DNA of 64,000 nucleotides from contig JAMLGT010000004.1 in the NCBI GenBank assembly GCA_023957755.1, forward strand, positions 186,001 through 250,000, in the 5' to 3' direction. The DNA is from Chitinophagaceae bacterium. Its GTDB lineage: Bacteria > Bacteroidota > Bacteroidia > Chitinophagales > Chitinophagaceae. Shown here piece by piece: positions 17,554 through 26,964 of this stretch (position 1 is its first letter; each line of letters starts with the position of its first letter). Position numbers and translations under genes: made by a program. Below the pieces are notes generated by a model that worked only from the letters and a program-made list of their open reading frames with translations, did not search any database and had not been told where the DNA came from.

Positions 17554-18369
17554 TCAATATTGTCTTGGGATTTCCAAAGTAATCTTGTAATAAGATTGGG
17601 TATTGTCCATTTCAAAAAAGATTCTTCCATGCAATACATTGATCCGGCTTTGGATATTCTTCAGACCCAGACCTGCTGCTTTCTTGCTTAGCTCATCGAA
17701 TTCTTTTTGAACGATTCCTTTCCCGTCGTGATGGATTCGGTAATACACCCAGTTGCCCTGTGCATTTTGGGTGAGGTGGATGAATCCTGCGTTACTGTGC
17801 TTGAGGATATTACCGACTATTTCCTGTACTATCCTGAACACCAGTAGTTCCTGATTATCTTCCAGCCTCTCTGTATTGTTATGAAAGCGGGCGCTTGCTT
17901 TAATAGTGCCTGTGTTGTTGATTTTGTCAAACATATCTACCAGAGCGGCATCCAGTCCGAAATTTTTTAGGGTAGGTGGTAACAGGCTGTGCGAGATATT
18001 TCGAATGAGTTGTATGGTGTCATCAATTATCTGCCGTGCGCTCATTATGGATTGCAGTTGTATGGCTGTATCCTGATGAATAAGATTTTCATTGAGATAT
18101 AAACGAGCTGTGGCAAGCAGGGGACCTGCGTCGTCGTGCAAGTCAGCTGCAAGGCGTTGACGCTCCTCTTCCTGAAATTTAATGGATGAATTAAGTAAAA
18201 GCTCTTGCTTTTCTTTCTCGAATTCCTGCGCCATCTTGTTGAACAACAAAATCCTTTTCTGATGAAAAACCAATGCCATGACCAGCATCACTCCCATAAA
18301 TAGCATGCCTATAGTACCAATTATAAGCATGGTATTACCAAAATTCTGGGTTATCTGGAGGCTATACAT
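17554..18369 (-). CDS. Membrane-anchored sensor histidine kinase (HisKA_3 type)
   Basis: 271 residues: one N-terminal transmembrane helix (about 12-33), a short coiled segment, a HisKA_3 dimerisation domain with the phospho-His in RQRLAADLHDDAGPLL, and a GHKL ATPase with the G2-like KKAAGLGLKNIQSRI. There is no extracytoplasmic sensor domain of useful size, so signal input must come from the membrane helix, the coiled region or a partner. The 7TM protein encoded 15 bases upstream is the obvious candidate. It should phosphorylate the response regulator encoded 24 bases downstream. Confidence 0.9.
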   Translation of the reverse strand: MYSLQITQNFGNTMLIIGTIGMLFMGVMLVMALVFHQKRILLFNKMAQEFEKEKQELLLNSSIKFQEEERQRLAADLHDDAGPLLATARLYLNENLIHQDTAIQLQSIMSARQIIDDTIQLIRNISHSLLPPTLKNFGLDAALVDMFDKINNTGTIKASARFHNNTERLEDNQELLVFRIVQEIVGNILKHSNAGFIHLTQNAQGNWVYYRIHHDGKGIVQKEFDELSKKAAGLGLKNIQSRINVLHGRIFFEMDNTQSYYKITLEIPRQY

Positions 18370-18384
18370 GAGGTTTTTGAAGGA

Positions 18385-19128
18385 TTAGGTTTTATGGTTC
18401 AAAATTAAGTCATCATCCAAATCCAGTTCAGGTCTTGAATAATCCTTTTCAGGAGCCTGTACGAACTTTCTTGTAATAGCAAAAGCCAAAAGCAGATTTT
18501 TAAGGATGTTAGCTCCCGAGTTAATATACATGTAATACTTCTGAAAGTCTTTACTGTTGGCCATACTGTCAGCCATCAGGTAAAGAAAGAATGTGCTGGA
18601 TACAAAAAGAAAGAAAGTTACAATGATCCAGAAATTGAAGGTGCGGTAAACAAACATGTTAAATGTGTGGGTAATTTGGAAATACAGGTAATATCCACAC
18701 AATAGCATAAGGAGAAGAGCTTCTATTCCGGCTACAAATGAGCCGAATTTATAGTTCTCTTTATTCCCATAAATCTGAAAGTAGCCGAGTGAGAACAGAA
18801 TGAACCCGATCCATGCACCCACCGTAATTTTCCTGATTTTGTGTTCCCTAGGGAAAAGGAAATAGTAGAAAGCGCAAAAGAACGAAAATTCAACCAGGCT
18901 GTTCGAGCTGTAGAGAATACCAATAAACGACCGCAAACCAGGAGTAAAGGTGACCATAAAGGTCAGAAATTCCTGCAAAATAATGTAGAGTATATAATAA
19001 AAAATTACCCTTACCACTGCTTCTTTATTTTTTCTCTTGAAAATGAAGAACAGTGGTAAGAGTAATAAGTAAGATAGAAAATAAATGACCAAAAACGCTT
19101 TCAAAATGGCAGCTATTATTTTACTCAA
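18385..19128 (-). CDS. Seven-helix integral membrane protein, putative sensor partner of the kinase
   Basis: A 247-residue, strongly hydrophobic protein. I count about seven membrane helices (roughly 5-30, 38-60, 65-90, 100-120, 130-150, 160-182 and 208-228), with a charged C-terminal tail (APEKDYSRPELDLDDD) on the cytoplasmic side. I do not recognise a named family. It heads the operon with the kinase and regulator. Because the kinase has almost no sensory portion, I infer that this protein perceives the signal. No enzymatic motif is visible. Confidence 0.75.
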   Translation of the reverse strand: MSKIIAAILKAFLVIYFLSYLLLLPLFFIFKRKNKEAVVRVIFYYILYIILQEFLTFMVTFTPGLRSFIGILYSSNSLVEFSFFCAFYYFLFPREHKIRKITVGAWIGFILFSLGYFQIYGNKENYKFGSFVAGIEALLLMLLCGYYLYFQITHTFNMFVYRTFNFWIIVTFFLFVSSTFFLYLMADSMANSKDFQKYYMYINSGANILKNLLLAFAITRKFVQAPEKDYSRPELDLDDDLILNHKT

Positions 19129-19190
19129 ATATAACTACCTTTTTGGGGAAATATTGTCTATTAACCCTTTATATGCGCCTTTTTTGTCGT

Positions 19191-19595
19191 TTATGTTGCC
19201 TGTTTAGGCTTCTTAGGGGGAGGCGGTGGATCTTCTTTCGGAGGAAACAGAATATCCCAGTCCCAAACTGTTTTGTCGGCAACGATACCTTCTTTGGATT
19301 CCAGTTTACCCAATGGAGTAACCACTGAATAGGTAAGGATGTCATTTCCACCGGCATCGATTCCCGTATAAACGAGATGCTCTTCGCCAGCTTCATTCAA
19401 TCCCTTCCTGAAGGTAATCCCTACGCAACCAGGTTGGCTAAGGATCTTCACGAGAATGTTGCGGCCGATGTAGTGCCCAGGTACAGCATCTGGATGTGCT
19501 TCTCTGAAAGCAGTTACCATCTTGTGGCCTTCCTCGTGACCGATGTCGGCTCCGACATCAGCATGCTTCTTCTCAAGGAGTGCATTTTGATTCAT
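19191..19595 (-). CDS. Conserved-looking cytoplasmic protein of unknown function
   Basis: 134 residues with no signal peptide or membrane helix. The N-terminal part has a His/Asp/Glu-rich stretch (KKHADVGADIGHEEGHKM), the middle part (HYIGRNILVKILSQPGCVG) looks like a beta-rich domain with a cysteine, and the tail is a proline run followed by lysines (PPPPPKKPKQAT). Family not recognised. It is encoded alone between the kinase operon and a 657-base gap. The coding character is convincing (no rare-codon run, regular beta pattern), but no function can be assigned. Confidence 0.65.
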   Translation of the reverse strand: MNQNALLEKKHADVGADIGHEEGHKMVTAFREAHPDAVPGHYIGRNILVKILSQPGCVGITFRKGLNEAGEEHLVYTGIDAGGNDILTYSVVTPLGKLESKEGIVADKTVWDWDILFPPKEDPPPPPKKPKQAT

Positions 19596-20252
19596 GGTGG
19601 TAAGTTTACTAGTTTAAAATGGGGGCTCTTTTCACAAAACCCTATGCTAACTTCCTTAAAAAAAAGTTTCTGACCAAACATGCGATTTCTTGCAAAAGCC
19701 TTGCGGAGAATGCTCAAATGCAGTGTGGACAAGGAGTATAGGGCAAATACGACGTAAAAAAACGTTAAAAATTTGGGTATTACTACGTTTTAAAATAGTA
19801 AAATTACTATGCAAAAAAGCCGATTTTTATGGGATTTGTCCGATAAAATCACATAGTTTGATTACGATGTCTGGATAGGAAAGTTCCGATCGAATTTTGG
19901 CCCTGGGCAGTTTGTAAAAAAAAACGCAGCTGAGTTCACTGCGTTTTCTGTCCGGATACAATTAAATGGGGGTTATAGAAGCCTGGTTATTTTTTAATGG
20001 GTAGTGATGTATATCAGTTCAGTCAGGTATTAAAATCTTCTTTTTGTGGGTAAATAGTAATACTGACTTCTACAGATTAAAGTTAGGTGAGGTATTCTTT
20101 TGAGGCAATGCCAATAATACTCAAATTTGAAGGAGGTATTTTCTACATTTTTTTAGCGGTTCATACGTTTTTTTTCTCGTAATTAGACAATAGCCGATTT
20201 TTTTTATCGTTATTTTAATATATTTACAAGAGTTACTAACTAGTCAAATTCA
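19596..20252. other. Long gap between divergent genes, holding one strong hairpin
   Basis: No convincing gene is seen. The one clear element is a perfect 9-bp stem aaaacgcag / ctgcgtttt (19921-19929 and 19939-19947), with A-tract on the left and Ts on the right, so it could terminate transcription in both directions. A terminator has no obvious client here, since the flanking genes point away from it. A short untranslated transcript from either side is possible. The right part (20100-20252) is AT-rich and should hold the promoter of the response regulator. Confidence 0.5.
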
Positions 20253-20921
20253 ATGTCAAAAACCAGTCAAGTTGTCCATGTAGCCCTTGCCGATGACCAC
20301 AAGATTTTCAGGGATGGAATAAAAATGGCCCTGGGGTATAAGAAGGATCTTAAAATTGTGTGGGAGGCGGACAATGGTAAGGAGTTGCTACACAAGATTA
20401 CCATAAAAAAGCCTGATGTATTACTGATGGATATTCGTATGCCCGAGATTGATGGAATTAATGCAATCGAATTGTTGCGCAAAGAGCATAGCGATGTTAA
20501 GATTATTGTGTTAAGCATGTATGATGACCAACAGACCATTACGAAGATGATGAGTAATGGAGCTAATGCCTACCTTTCAAAAACGACTGATCCTGACGAG
20601 ATTTATGATGCGATTCTCACATGCATGAGCGATGATTTTTATTTTAATCAACTGGTGAATCAGGCTGTAATCGGAGGGCTTATTAATAAAAGGGGAACCA
20701 AGCGAAATTTTCCGAATAAGGTTCCTGTTACCTTCAATGAAAAGGAACTTCGTATTCTTCAATTGATTGGTGATGATATGAATACTGAAGAAATTTCAAA
20801 AGAAATTTTCCTTAGCCCAAGGACTATTGAGTCTATCCGTCAAAAGATGAAAGACAAAGTGGGGGCGAAGACCATTGGCGGTCTGATCATGTATGGTGTG
20901 CGAAATAAGATGATTGAATAA
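20253..20921 (+). CDS. Orphan NarL/FixJ-family response regulator
   Basis: 222 residues: a receiver domain with VALADDHKIFRDG, the phosphoacceptor Asp in DVLLMDIRMPEIDG and AYLSKTTDP, then a LuxR-type HTH with NEKELRILQLIGDDMNTEEI and SPRTIESIRQKMKDKVGAKT. No kinase gene is adjacent on this strand. It resembles the regulator at 16843 over its whole length, including the extended linker with DFYFNQLVNQAV versus GFYLNNFVNRVL. The nearby kinase could therefore serve both regulators. Confidence 0.92.
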   Translation: MSKTSQVVHVALADDHKIFRDGIKMALGYKKDLKIVWEADNGKELLHKITIKKPDVLLMDIRMPEIDGINAIELLRKEHSDVKIIVLSMYDDQQTITKMMSNGANAYLSKTTDPDEIYDAILTCMSDDFYFNQLVNQAVIGGLINKRGTKRNFPNKVPVTFNEKELRILQLIGDDMNTEEISKEIFLSPRTIESIRQKMKDKVGAKTIGGLIMYGVRNKMIE

Positions 20922-20926
20922 CAAAT

Positions 20927-21664
20927 TCAATTTCTCTTTTCATTTTTAAGGATAAATTCTTCCATGATTCTATGCACTTCCTGTTTCAATTCATTGGAGT
21001 CGGAAAATTTTGCATAGTTTACCTCAGGTAAGAAGTGCATCTCTACTCTGCCTGGTTTAAAATACAAACCTTTGTCGGCAGGGATGATGTTCTTTGAGTT
21101 AAAGATCACTGTAGGAATTATGTTTGTCTTTGTTTCAACGGCTAGTCTGAATGCGCCATCGTGAAATTCTTTAAGAGGTTGGTGGGTTTTGTTACGCGTG
21201 CCTTCCGGATAGATACACATATGGATGCCCAACTTGAGTACATGAACCATTTCCATGTAGCTTTTACTTCTGCTTTCTTTATCTTTTCTGTTTACAAGCA
21301 CTGAACCTCGCTTATAAATCATACCGAAAATAGGAATCTTGGCCATTTCTGCCTTGGCAATTGTTTTATTGGTGCCGGGTACAAAGGGGCTCAATGCTAA
21401 AACATCCATAAATGAATTGTGATTGGCAGTAACAATGTAAACCTGGCCTTTTTGAAAGTTTTCTTTTCCCTTTATCCTGATGCTACAGCCTGTGAGGAAA
21501 AAGAAAGTGCTGATCCATACTTTCGATATTTTTATGAATACGGTAGTCTTTCCCGGTTCTTTCCCTGGCCCCAGAAATACCAGAATTATCGCAACAATGA
21601 GCAATGTAATTGCAAAAATTAGCAGTGCCCATATAGCCAGAATTTTATAAAGTAGATTTTTCAT
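20927..21664 (-). CDS. plsC: 1-acyl-sn-glycerol-3-phosphate acyltransferase
   Basis: About 245 residues. An N-terminal membrane helix is followed by the acyltransferase motif I NHNSFMD (the catalytic HxxxxD), motif III YPEGTRNK and motif IV IIPTVIFNS. It acylates lysophosphatidate to phosphatidate at the inner membrane. I use the ATG at 21664 (MKNLLYKILAIWALL); the longer frame from 21694 would overlap the ung gene by 17 bases. It lies immediately downstream of ung. Confidence 0.9.
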   Translation of the reverse strand: MKNLLYKILAIWALLIFAITLLIVAIILVFLGPGKEPGKTTVFIKISKVWISTFFFLTGCSIRIKGKENFQKGQVYIVTANHNSFMDVLALSPFVPGTNKTIAKAEMAKIPIFGMIYKRGSVLVNRKDKESRSKSYMEMVHVLKLGIHMCIYPEGTRNKTHQPLKEFHDGAFRLAVETKTNIIPTVIFNSKNIIPADKGLYFKPGRVEMHFLPEVNYAKFSDSNELKQEVHRIMEEFILKNEKRN

Positions 21665-21677
21665 TTTAGTGCTTATT

Positions 21678-22349
21678 TCAAAGCTTCCAATCAATAGGGT
21701 TTAGATTGTGGCTGGCAAGCCATTCATTAGTTTTTGAGAAGTGACGACAGCCGAAAAAGCCATTGAAGGCACTCAGCGGAGAAGGGTGTGCGGCAGTGAG
21801 GATAAGGTGCTTATGTGGGTCAATAAGGATTTGTTTGCTTTTAGCATGCCCGCCCCATAGTATGAAAACGACTGCATCTTTTTTCTCGGAGACGAGCCTG
21901 ATTACAGCGTCTGTAAATATCTGCCAGCCAATTTTACTGTGACTTGCCGGCTCATTTCTTCTAACTGTAAGTGAAGTGTTTAACAGAAGTACACCTTCGC
22001 CTGCCCATTTAGTGAGATCACCGTTTTGCGGCTCTTCAATTCCGAGATCATCATTTATTTCTTTGAAAATATTTTTAAGAGAAGGTGGCGGGGGAGTCCC
22101 GTTAGGAACCGAGAAACATAACCCGTGTGCCTGACCGGGATTATGGTAAGGATCCTGGCCGAGCAATACAACTTTTACTTTTTCAAACGGGGTCTTTTCG
22201 AAAGCGTTGAAGAATAATGAACCTGCCGGGTAAATCACTTTCCCCTCAGATAATTCAGATTTGATCCGGCTTGCTATCTCCTGAAAATAGGGTTTATCAA
22301 ATTCAGGCTGTAGTAAATGCTTCCAGGAAGATTCTATTTTAACGTCCAT
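21678..22349 (-). CDS. ung: Uracil-DNA glycosylase
   Basis: A 223-residue family 1 UDG. The water-activating loop is VVLLGQDPYHNPGQAHG, LLLNTSLTVRR follows, VFILWGGHAK is the uracil-binding area, and the minor-groove loop is AAHPSPLS. It removes uracil from DNA as the first step of base excision repair. It is probably the first gene of a two-gene unit with plsC. Confidence 0.96.
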   Translation of the reverse strand: MDVKIESSWKHLLQPEFDKPYFQEIASRIKSELSEGKVIYPAGSLFFNAFEKTPFEKVKVVLLGQDPYHNPGQAHGLCFSVPNGTPPPPSLKNIFKEINDDLGIEEPQNGDLTKWAGEGVLLLNTSLTVRRNEPASHSKIGWQIFTDAVIRLVSEKKDAVVFILWGGHAKSKQILIDPHKHLILTAAHPSPLSAFNGFFGCRHFSKTNEWLASHNLNPIDWKL

Positions 22350-22446
22350 AGCAATTGGGTCTGTTGCGAATTTATTCAGATTATTTTATCCTCAGCGCTA
22401 AAATAGTGATTGGAAATAGAGGTTGGCCTGAACTGAATAGAAGTAG

Positions 22447-22519
22447 TGACCCCGGAACGACTCGAACGTTCGACCCACAGCTTAGAAGGCTGTTGCTCTA
22501 TCCACTGAGCTACGGGGCC
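22447..22519 (-). tRNA. tRNA-Arg(TCT)
   Basis: A 73-base cloverleaf on the minus strand. Acceptor arm GGCCCCG pairs with CGGGGTC, the D arm has AGCTCAGTGGATAGAGC, the anticodon loop is CTTCTAA with anticodon TCT, and the T arm carries GTTCGAG. The CCA end is not encoded. Confidence 0.95.
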
Positions 22520-22660
22520 TGAAAAAGAAGTGCAAATATAATCGAATTATAGAAGGCTATCCAAAAATGAGTTTCATTTTTTATTCAAAAGATGTAATAA
22601 TTTAGCCATAGATTACAGGGGTTGTGATTAATCATTATTACATTTTAAATAATTAAAAAA

Positions 22661-23188
22661 ATGAAAAGAAAATTCATTCTTACACTGGTGGTCTCACTGG
22701 CTGCCATACAAATTATGGCACAGGATAAGCAGGAAGATAAAACGAAGAGGCCCAGTCCGTTAGTAACTGTGTCTCAGAAAGTGGCGGGAGGTGCCACTGT
22801 GACTATTGAATATGGAAGTCCTGCGTTAAAAGGCAGAACCATTGGTAAAGATGTAGAACCGATGGATGGCAAGGTTTGGCGTACAGGAGCAAATGAAGCT
22901 ACTGTATTTCAGGTGGATAAAGCAGTTACTATTGATGGTGCGCCGCTGCCTGCAGGCAAATATTCTCTGTTTACTCTGTATAATGGCACTGAAGTTTCTT
23001 TTATTTTTAATAAGACGTGGAACCAGTGGGGCGCGTTTGGGTACAAGGAGGCTGATGATCAATTGCGTGTAAAGACTTCCTGGAAGAAATCCGGGGTATC
23101 TTCAGAGAGACTTACTTTTAATATATCAAAGGATGGAGTCGTAAAGCTTTTGTGGGGAGATAGAGAGGCATCCTTTAAAGTGAAATAA
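22661..23188 (+). CDS. DUF2911 secreted protein
   Basis: 175 residues with a signal peptide (LTLVVSLAAIQIMAQ) and the full DUF2911 pattern: SPALKGRTIGKDVEPMDGKV, WRTGANEATVF, PAGKYSLFTL and FNKTWNQWGAF. The family is widespread in Bacteroidota and its function is unknown; it is predicted to be a periplasmic beta-sandwich. It is a single gene after the tRNA and before a glycosyltransferase. Confidence 0.85.
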   Translation: MKRKFILTLVVSLAAIQIMAQDKQEDKTKRPSPLVTVSQKVAGGATVTIEYGSPALKGRTIGKDVEPMDGKVWRTGANEATVFQVDKAVTIDGAPLPAGKYSLFTLYNGTEVSFIFNKTWNQWGAFGYKEADDQLRVKTSWKKSGVSSERLTFNISKDGVVKLLWGDREASFKVK

Positions 23189-23261
23189 TTTTATCTTAGC
23201 CTCGAAGAGACAACAAACTTTATTTCTTTCACGATGGTAGTTCTTATTCCTACCCCTTAAA

Positions 23262-24371
23262 ATGCTGATGAGTCAGAGAGTCCTATTTCTTTTACATATA
23301 CCACCTCCGGTGCATGGTTCTTCGATGGTGGGAAAGTGGATAAAAGGGAGTGACCTGGTAAATAAAACATTTTCCTGCAGGTATATTAATCTGTTAGCTT
23401 CAGACTCAGTAAGTCAATCCGGAGTGATTTCGATCAGGAAGATAATCGGATTTATTGGAGTGTGGTGGAAACTTTTCATTAACCTGCTCCGGCATAAACC
23501 GGATTTATGTTATCTGGCACTCACAACTACAGGTATTGCTTTTTACCGTGATGCGCTATTGGTATGTACTATCAGGCTGTTTGGTATTTCCAGAATCTTT
23601 CATTTACATAATAAAGGGGTAAAGGACGCATCCACAGGAAAGTGGAAAAGATGGCTGTATAAGAGTACATTCAATGGAACGGATGTAATCTTATTATCAG
23701 ATTTTCTTTATTCTGATATTGAAAACTTTGTTCAGAGAGATATGGTACACATTTGCCCCAATGGGATTCCGGATTCCGGTAAATATGCCGGAACGAAGAA
23801 TTTGGCAAGCGATGTACCGAAGATTTTATTCCTTTCAAATCTGATAAAGTCCAAGGGGATTTTTGTCTTATTGGAAGCTCTAAATAAATTGAAAAACAAG
23901 AATATCGAGTTTTCCTGCATTGTAGTTGGCAGAGAAGGTGATGTTACTGAATTGCAGTTTCAGCAGAAATTGAGCACACTGGGTTTAAATGGGAGCGTTA
24001 AATACCAGGGTGGAGTTTATGGAGAAGAGAAATACGAAATAATGAACAGTGTTGATGTCCTTACATTACCTACATTTTTTGAGTGTTTTCCCCTGGTACT
24101 CCTTGAGGCGATGGAGCATGGCCTTCCAGTTATTTCGACCCGCGAAGGCGGTATCCCTGATATTGTTGAGGATGGGGTAAATGGTTATCTGGTTGCACGA
24201 GAGGACGCGGATGAACTGGCAGAGAAGCTGGAAAAAATGATACTGGATCCGCAGCTACGAACCCGAATGGGAAACGCAGGAAGAGAAAAATTTGAACATC
24301 ATTTCAAACTTGATATTTTTGAAAGGCGCCTCGTCAATATATTAGCCGAGGTTATTAACCGACACAAATAA
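23262..24371 (+). CDS. GT4-family glycosyltransferase
   Basis: 369 residues with a GT-B fold. The N-terminal acceptor domain starts VLFLLHIPPPVHGSSMVG. The C-terminal donor-binding domain has KILFLSNLIKSKGIF near residue 190 and the EX7E region LPTFFECFPLVLLEAMEHGLP near 275, then STREGGIPDIV. This is typical of retaining glycosyltransferases acting on polysaccharide or glycolipid acceptors. The substrate is unknown. No other glycan genes flank it. An alternative start is the second Met (MSQ). Confidence 0.9.
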   Translation: MLMSQRVLFLLHIPPPVHGSSMVGKWIKGSDLVNKTFSCRYINLLASDSVSQSGVISIRKIIGFIGVWWKLFINLLRHKPDLCYLALTTTGIAFYRDALLVCTIRLFGISRIFHLHNKGVKDASTGKWKRWLYKSTFNGTDVILLSDFLYSDIENFVQRDMVHICPNGIPDSGKYAGTKNLASDVPKILFLSNLIKSKGIFVLLEALNKLKNKNIEFSCIVVGREGDVTELQFQQKLSTLGLNGSVKYQGGVYGEEKYEIMNSVDVLTLPTFFECFPLVLLEAMEHGLPVISTREGGIPDIVEDGVNGYLVAREDADELAEKLEKMILDPQLRTRMGNAGREKFEHHFKLDIFERRLVNILAEVINRHK

Positions 24372-24416
24372 CTTTCCAAACTAACAGTTGAAAAAAATAT
24401 CCAGATGCCAACTGAA

Positions 24417-24785
24417 TTATCTGGTCATATTTAACATGACCAGCGTTTCAGAAATTTGTTGACTGTTGTATTCCAGCGCAAGTTCTTTATAATTGAGCAA
24501 GTCCACAATAGTACCGATAAAGCACAAGCCGGCTGTAAACAGATAGAGAATACCCATACCAATATGATTCAATAAGAAGCGATGCACGCCGGCGACACCT
24601 ACAAATCCCAGTAAACAGGTAATCAGAATTATTTGCGGGTCTCTTCTCCTGGATCTGTAAATAAGGCAGAATTGCTCAATCCGGTCATCTGTGAAAGTAG
24701 ATATCCGGTTATTGATAGTGGTTAGTTCTTCAATGCTTGCGTCAGGAAGGTAACGAACCAGAAGGGGATGAATACCTGAAGACAT
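24417..24785 (-). CDS. TM2 domain membrane protein
   Basis: 122 residues. After a ~45-residue cytoplasmic part comes the TM2 domain: first helix IILITCLLGFVGVAGVHRFLLNH, then GMGILYLFTAGLCFIGTIVDL. It overlaps the end of the DUF2752 gene by 44 bases in another frame. The TM2-DUF2752 pairing is frequent in Bacteroidota; no biochemical role is established. Confidence 0.85.
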   Translation of the reverse strand: MSSGIHPLLVRYLPDASIEELTTINNRISTFTDDRIEQFCLIYRSRRRDPQIILITCLLGFVGVAGVHRFLLNHIGMGILYLFTAGLCFIGTIVDLLNYKELALEYNSQQISETLVMLNMTR

Positions 24786-25065
24786 TTGAGTTAGAGTTAA
24801 TGAGTTTACGATAAAGGGTAATTGTTCTGTAAAGAATCACAATTGTTGCCGGGATACCCAGATAATGCACATGAATGGATTCCGCCGGGCGTAAGCGCAG
24901 CATCAGGTGTATGGCACTGCCAATTCCACATCCGGGACAAAACGAAAATCCTGCTAATTTTATGGGGCACAAGACTAAATCGTTACCAAATGGTAAAAAA
25001 TATAAAAACACCAGCGCTATAGTCCAGAAAAATAGTTCTTTGTTTTTACAATACACGATTTTCAC
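24742..25065 (-). CDS. DUF2752 membrane protein
   Basis: 107 residues with about three hydrophobic segments and the DUF2752 signature FSFCPGCGIGSAIHLMLR, whose CPxCG cysteines could bind metal or be redox-active. It is translated ahead of, and overlapping, the TM2 gene. Function unknown. Confidence 0.82.
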   Translation of the reverse strand: MKIVYCKNKELFFWTIALVFLYFLPFGNDLVLCPIKLAGFSFCPGCGIGSAIHLMLRLRPAESIHVHYLGIPATIVILYRTITLYRKLINSNSNVFRYSSPSGSLPS

Positions 25066-25112
25066 TAGTGATTAATTTAGTGCAAATATCAATTCTTTCC
25101 TTGAGACAGCAC

Positions 25113-26930
25113 TTAATTAACCTTAATAAAATCGGGTTTCTTAACAAACTTGGTATTGTATCTGAAGATTATGTTTGTCGAGATGTCTATGCCAAACCTT
25201 TCGTTGTTGAAGTTCTTCCCCGGGAAATAAAAGCCTTTAAGTTCGATTGTTCCAAAGATCAGACTTTCATTTCTCATCCTCAGGTCTGCTCCGGCAGATG
25301 AGTACAACTTCAGGTGACTGTCGTATGGGCTAAAGGCAGCCAGATTGAAAAAAAGTGTAGGAGCAAATCTGAACCCGATTAAATTCCAGGGACTGAAAAA
25401 TACTGACTCTGCACTGGTTCTGATTCTGGCATCTCCTCCTGTAAGTTCTCTGCCATATTCGGGGATAGCAAATTCACTTTTCAGGAAGAGAGGTTCATTT
25501 AATACGGTGTTTATCTGACGAGATGCGGAGAAACTCAGAAAAAAACGTTGAGTCCATTTTGTGCCAAGAGGCTTAAGGCGATCAAAATAATTAATAGAGG
25601 CAAGTAGATTGATGTCTTCCAGCTTGTGCATCCCCAGATAACCTTCTGCCCTGAGTGTATAGTTAAGGTAGTTTTTATTTTTCAGGAATCCATAGTTCTG
25701 AAAATCTATTCCTATGAATGGGCGTGAATGTTCATTTTTAATTGTGAAGCCGATCGTGCCATTAAACATAAGCCCAACAGGGATATCCTCGTTTCTGCCG
25801 AAACCATATATGTAGTTTGTCTTTACAAAGTTTTGGCGATAAAAAGTAAATGACGAAAGAATGCCTGTCAGATCTGCATATTGCCATCTATGCTTACTGC
25901 CGAGTACAGAGGGGACTCTGGTAAATTTCTTGTTTATGATTCGAAGTCCTGTTAGAAGTCTGAGTTTAGAAGACTCGTCATAGGGAGTGAATTTTCTGCC
26001 ATTAATGTTATAACCTAACCAACCTTCGAATTGATAATACGCATAATCGTAATCGGCTTTATAAATTGAGTCTGTATTATATCTATTGGACGTCTTGTGG
26101 TATGAGGCATCCATCTCGTAGGTGAAGTTCATAAATCTGTTCACCAAAGGTTTGGACAGATTGTAATAAAAATAGTTCTCCTGTCTGGGAGCCATTATGA
26201 GGCTGGAATAGTTGTTTTGATAACCGATACGCTGATCTATGTGGCCACCACCAATATTTCGCCGAACCAATTCTCCACCGATTGCTACATTTTTTTTTCT
26301 GTTATCGTCGTAGAGGCCGAAGATTACAATTCCGTTTCCGCTACCACTTAGATTATCAATATTGACTTCGCCTTCCGTACGATGAAGGCCAATGGCACCA
26401 ATTGCACCACCAATGCTAAAAAGGTCCTTTACGATAACGGTTACATCAGCAGAGTCGGTATTGTCGATTTTCTGAATTTTTATCGACGCATCCTGCATAT
26501 AGGGTAACTCACGGAGAAATCGCTCGTTATCCGCAAAGAGGAATGCATTAATAGTATCAGAAGGCTTGAAAAAAAGATTTTTTTCAATAGTCCTTTCCTT
26601 TGTAAGATGATGCAGTGTATTTGCCAGCCGGGTGAGTGAACTGAAATCCTTCCTGGTAGTATCCAGCATTGGAACCCCAAAGGGTAACCTGATAATCTTG
26701 ATATTCCTGATGGTGTATCCGTTGTAAGGGATAAAGAGTTGATCACTTCTTAATAAGAGGTTCAACCTGTCCGGTTGCGCAGTATCTGTCCGGATGATAT
26801 TTAATACATCATTAAGGATACTTCCATTCTTCTTTGAGGAGGTATCACGCTCCTGCGCGATGCAGTTGAAAAAAGTGAATAAGAGGGTAACCAGAATGAA
26901 AGCACATCGTCCTAAAAAGGCAGGTCTCAT
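25113..26930 (-). CDS. BamA/TamA-like outer-membrane protein (surface antigen D15 type)
   Basis: About 605 residues. The ATG at 26930 places the signal peptide (CAFILVTLLFTFFNCIAQ) at the N-terminus; a longer frame from 26978 would overlap plsX. A POTRA-like region (YTIRNIKIIRLPFG ... FLRELPYMQDASIKIQ) covers about 60-180, followed by a large 16-strand-type barrel rich in aromatic strands such as RLKPLGTKWTQRFFLSFSAS. It is probably an outer-membrane insertase or translocator paralogous to BamA. It lies directly after plsX in what looks like one operon. Confidence 0.8.
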   Translation of the reverse strand: MRPAFLGRCAFILVTLLFTFFNCIAQERDTSSKKNGSILNDVLNIIRTDTAQPDRLNLLLRSDQLFIPYNGYTIRNIKIIRLPFGVPMLDTTRKDFSSLTRLANTLHHLTKERTIEKNLFFKPSDTINAFLFADNERFLRELPYMQDASIKIQKIDNTDSADVTVIVKDLFSIGGAIGAIGLHRTEGEVNIDNLSGSGNGIVIFGLYDDNRKKNVAIGGELVRRNIGGGHIDQRIGYQNNYSSLIMAPRQENYFYYNLSKPLVNRFMNFTYEMDASYHKTSNRYNTDSIYKADYDYAYYQFEGWLGYNINGRKFTPYDESSKLRLLTGLRIINKKFTRVPSVLGSKHRWQYADLTGILSSFTFYRQNFVKTNYIYGFGRNEDIPVGLMFNGTIGFTIKNEHSRPFIGIDFQNYGFLKNKNYLNYTLRAEGYLGMHKLEDINLLASINYFDRLKPLGTKWTQRFFLSFSASRQINTVLNEPLFLKSEFAIPEYGRELTGGDARIRTSAESVFFSPWNLIGFRFAPTLFFNLAAFSPYDSHLKLYSSAGADLRMRNESLIFGTIELKGFYFPGKNFNNERFGIDISTNIIFRYNTKFVKKPDFIKVN

Positions 26931-26964
26931 GAAAGTAAGAGATGAGAGTTTATCGAATTTGTCC

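Noticed and set aside
19690-19878. 62-codon plus-strand frame in the gap before the orphan regulator
   Set aside because: No domain, poor start context, and no sign of coding character; kept as non-coding.
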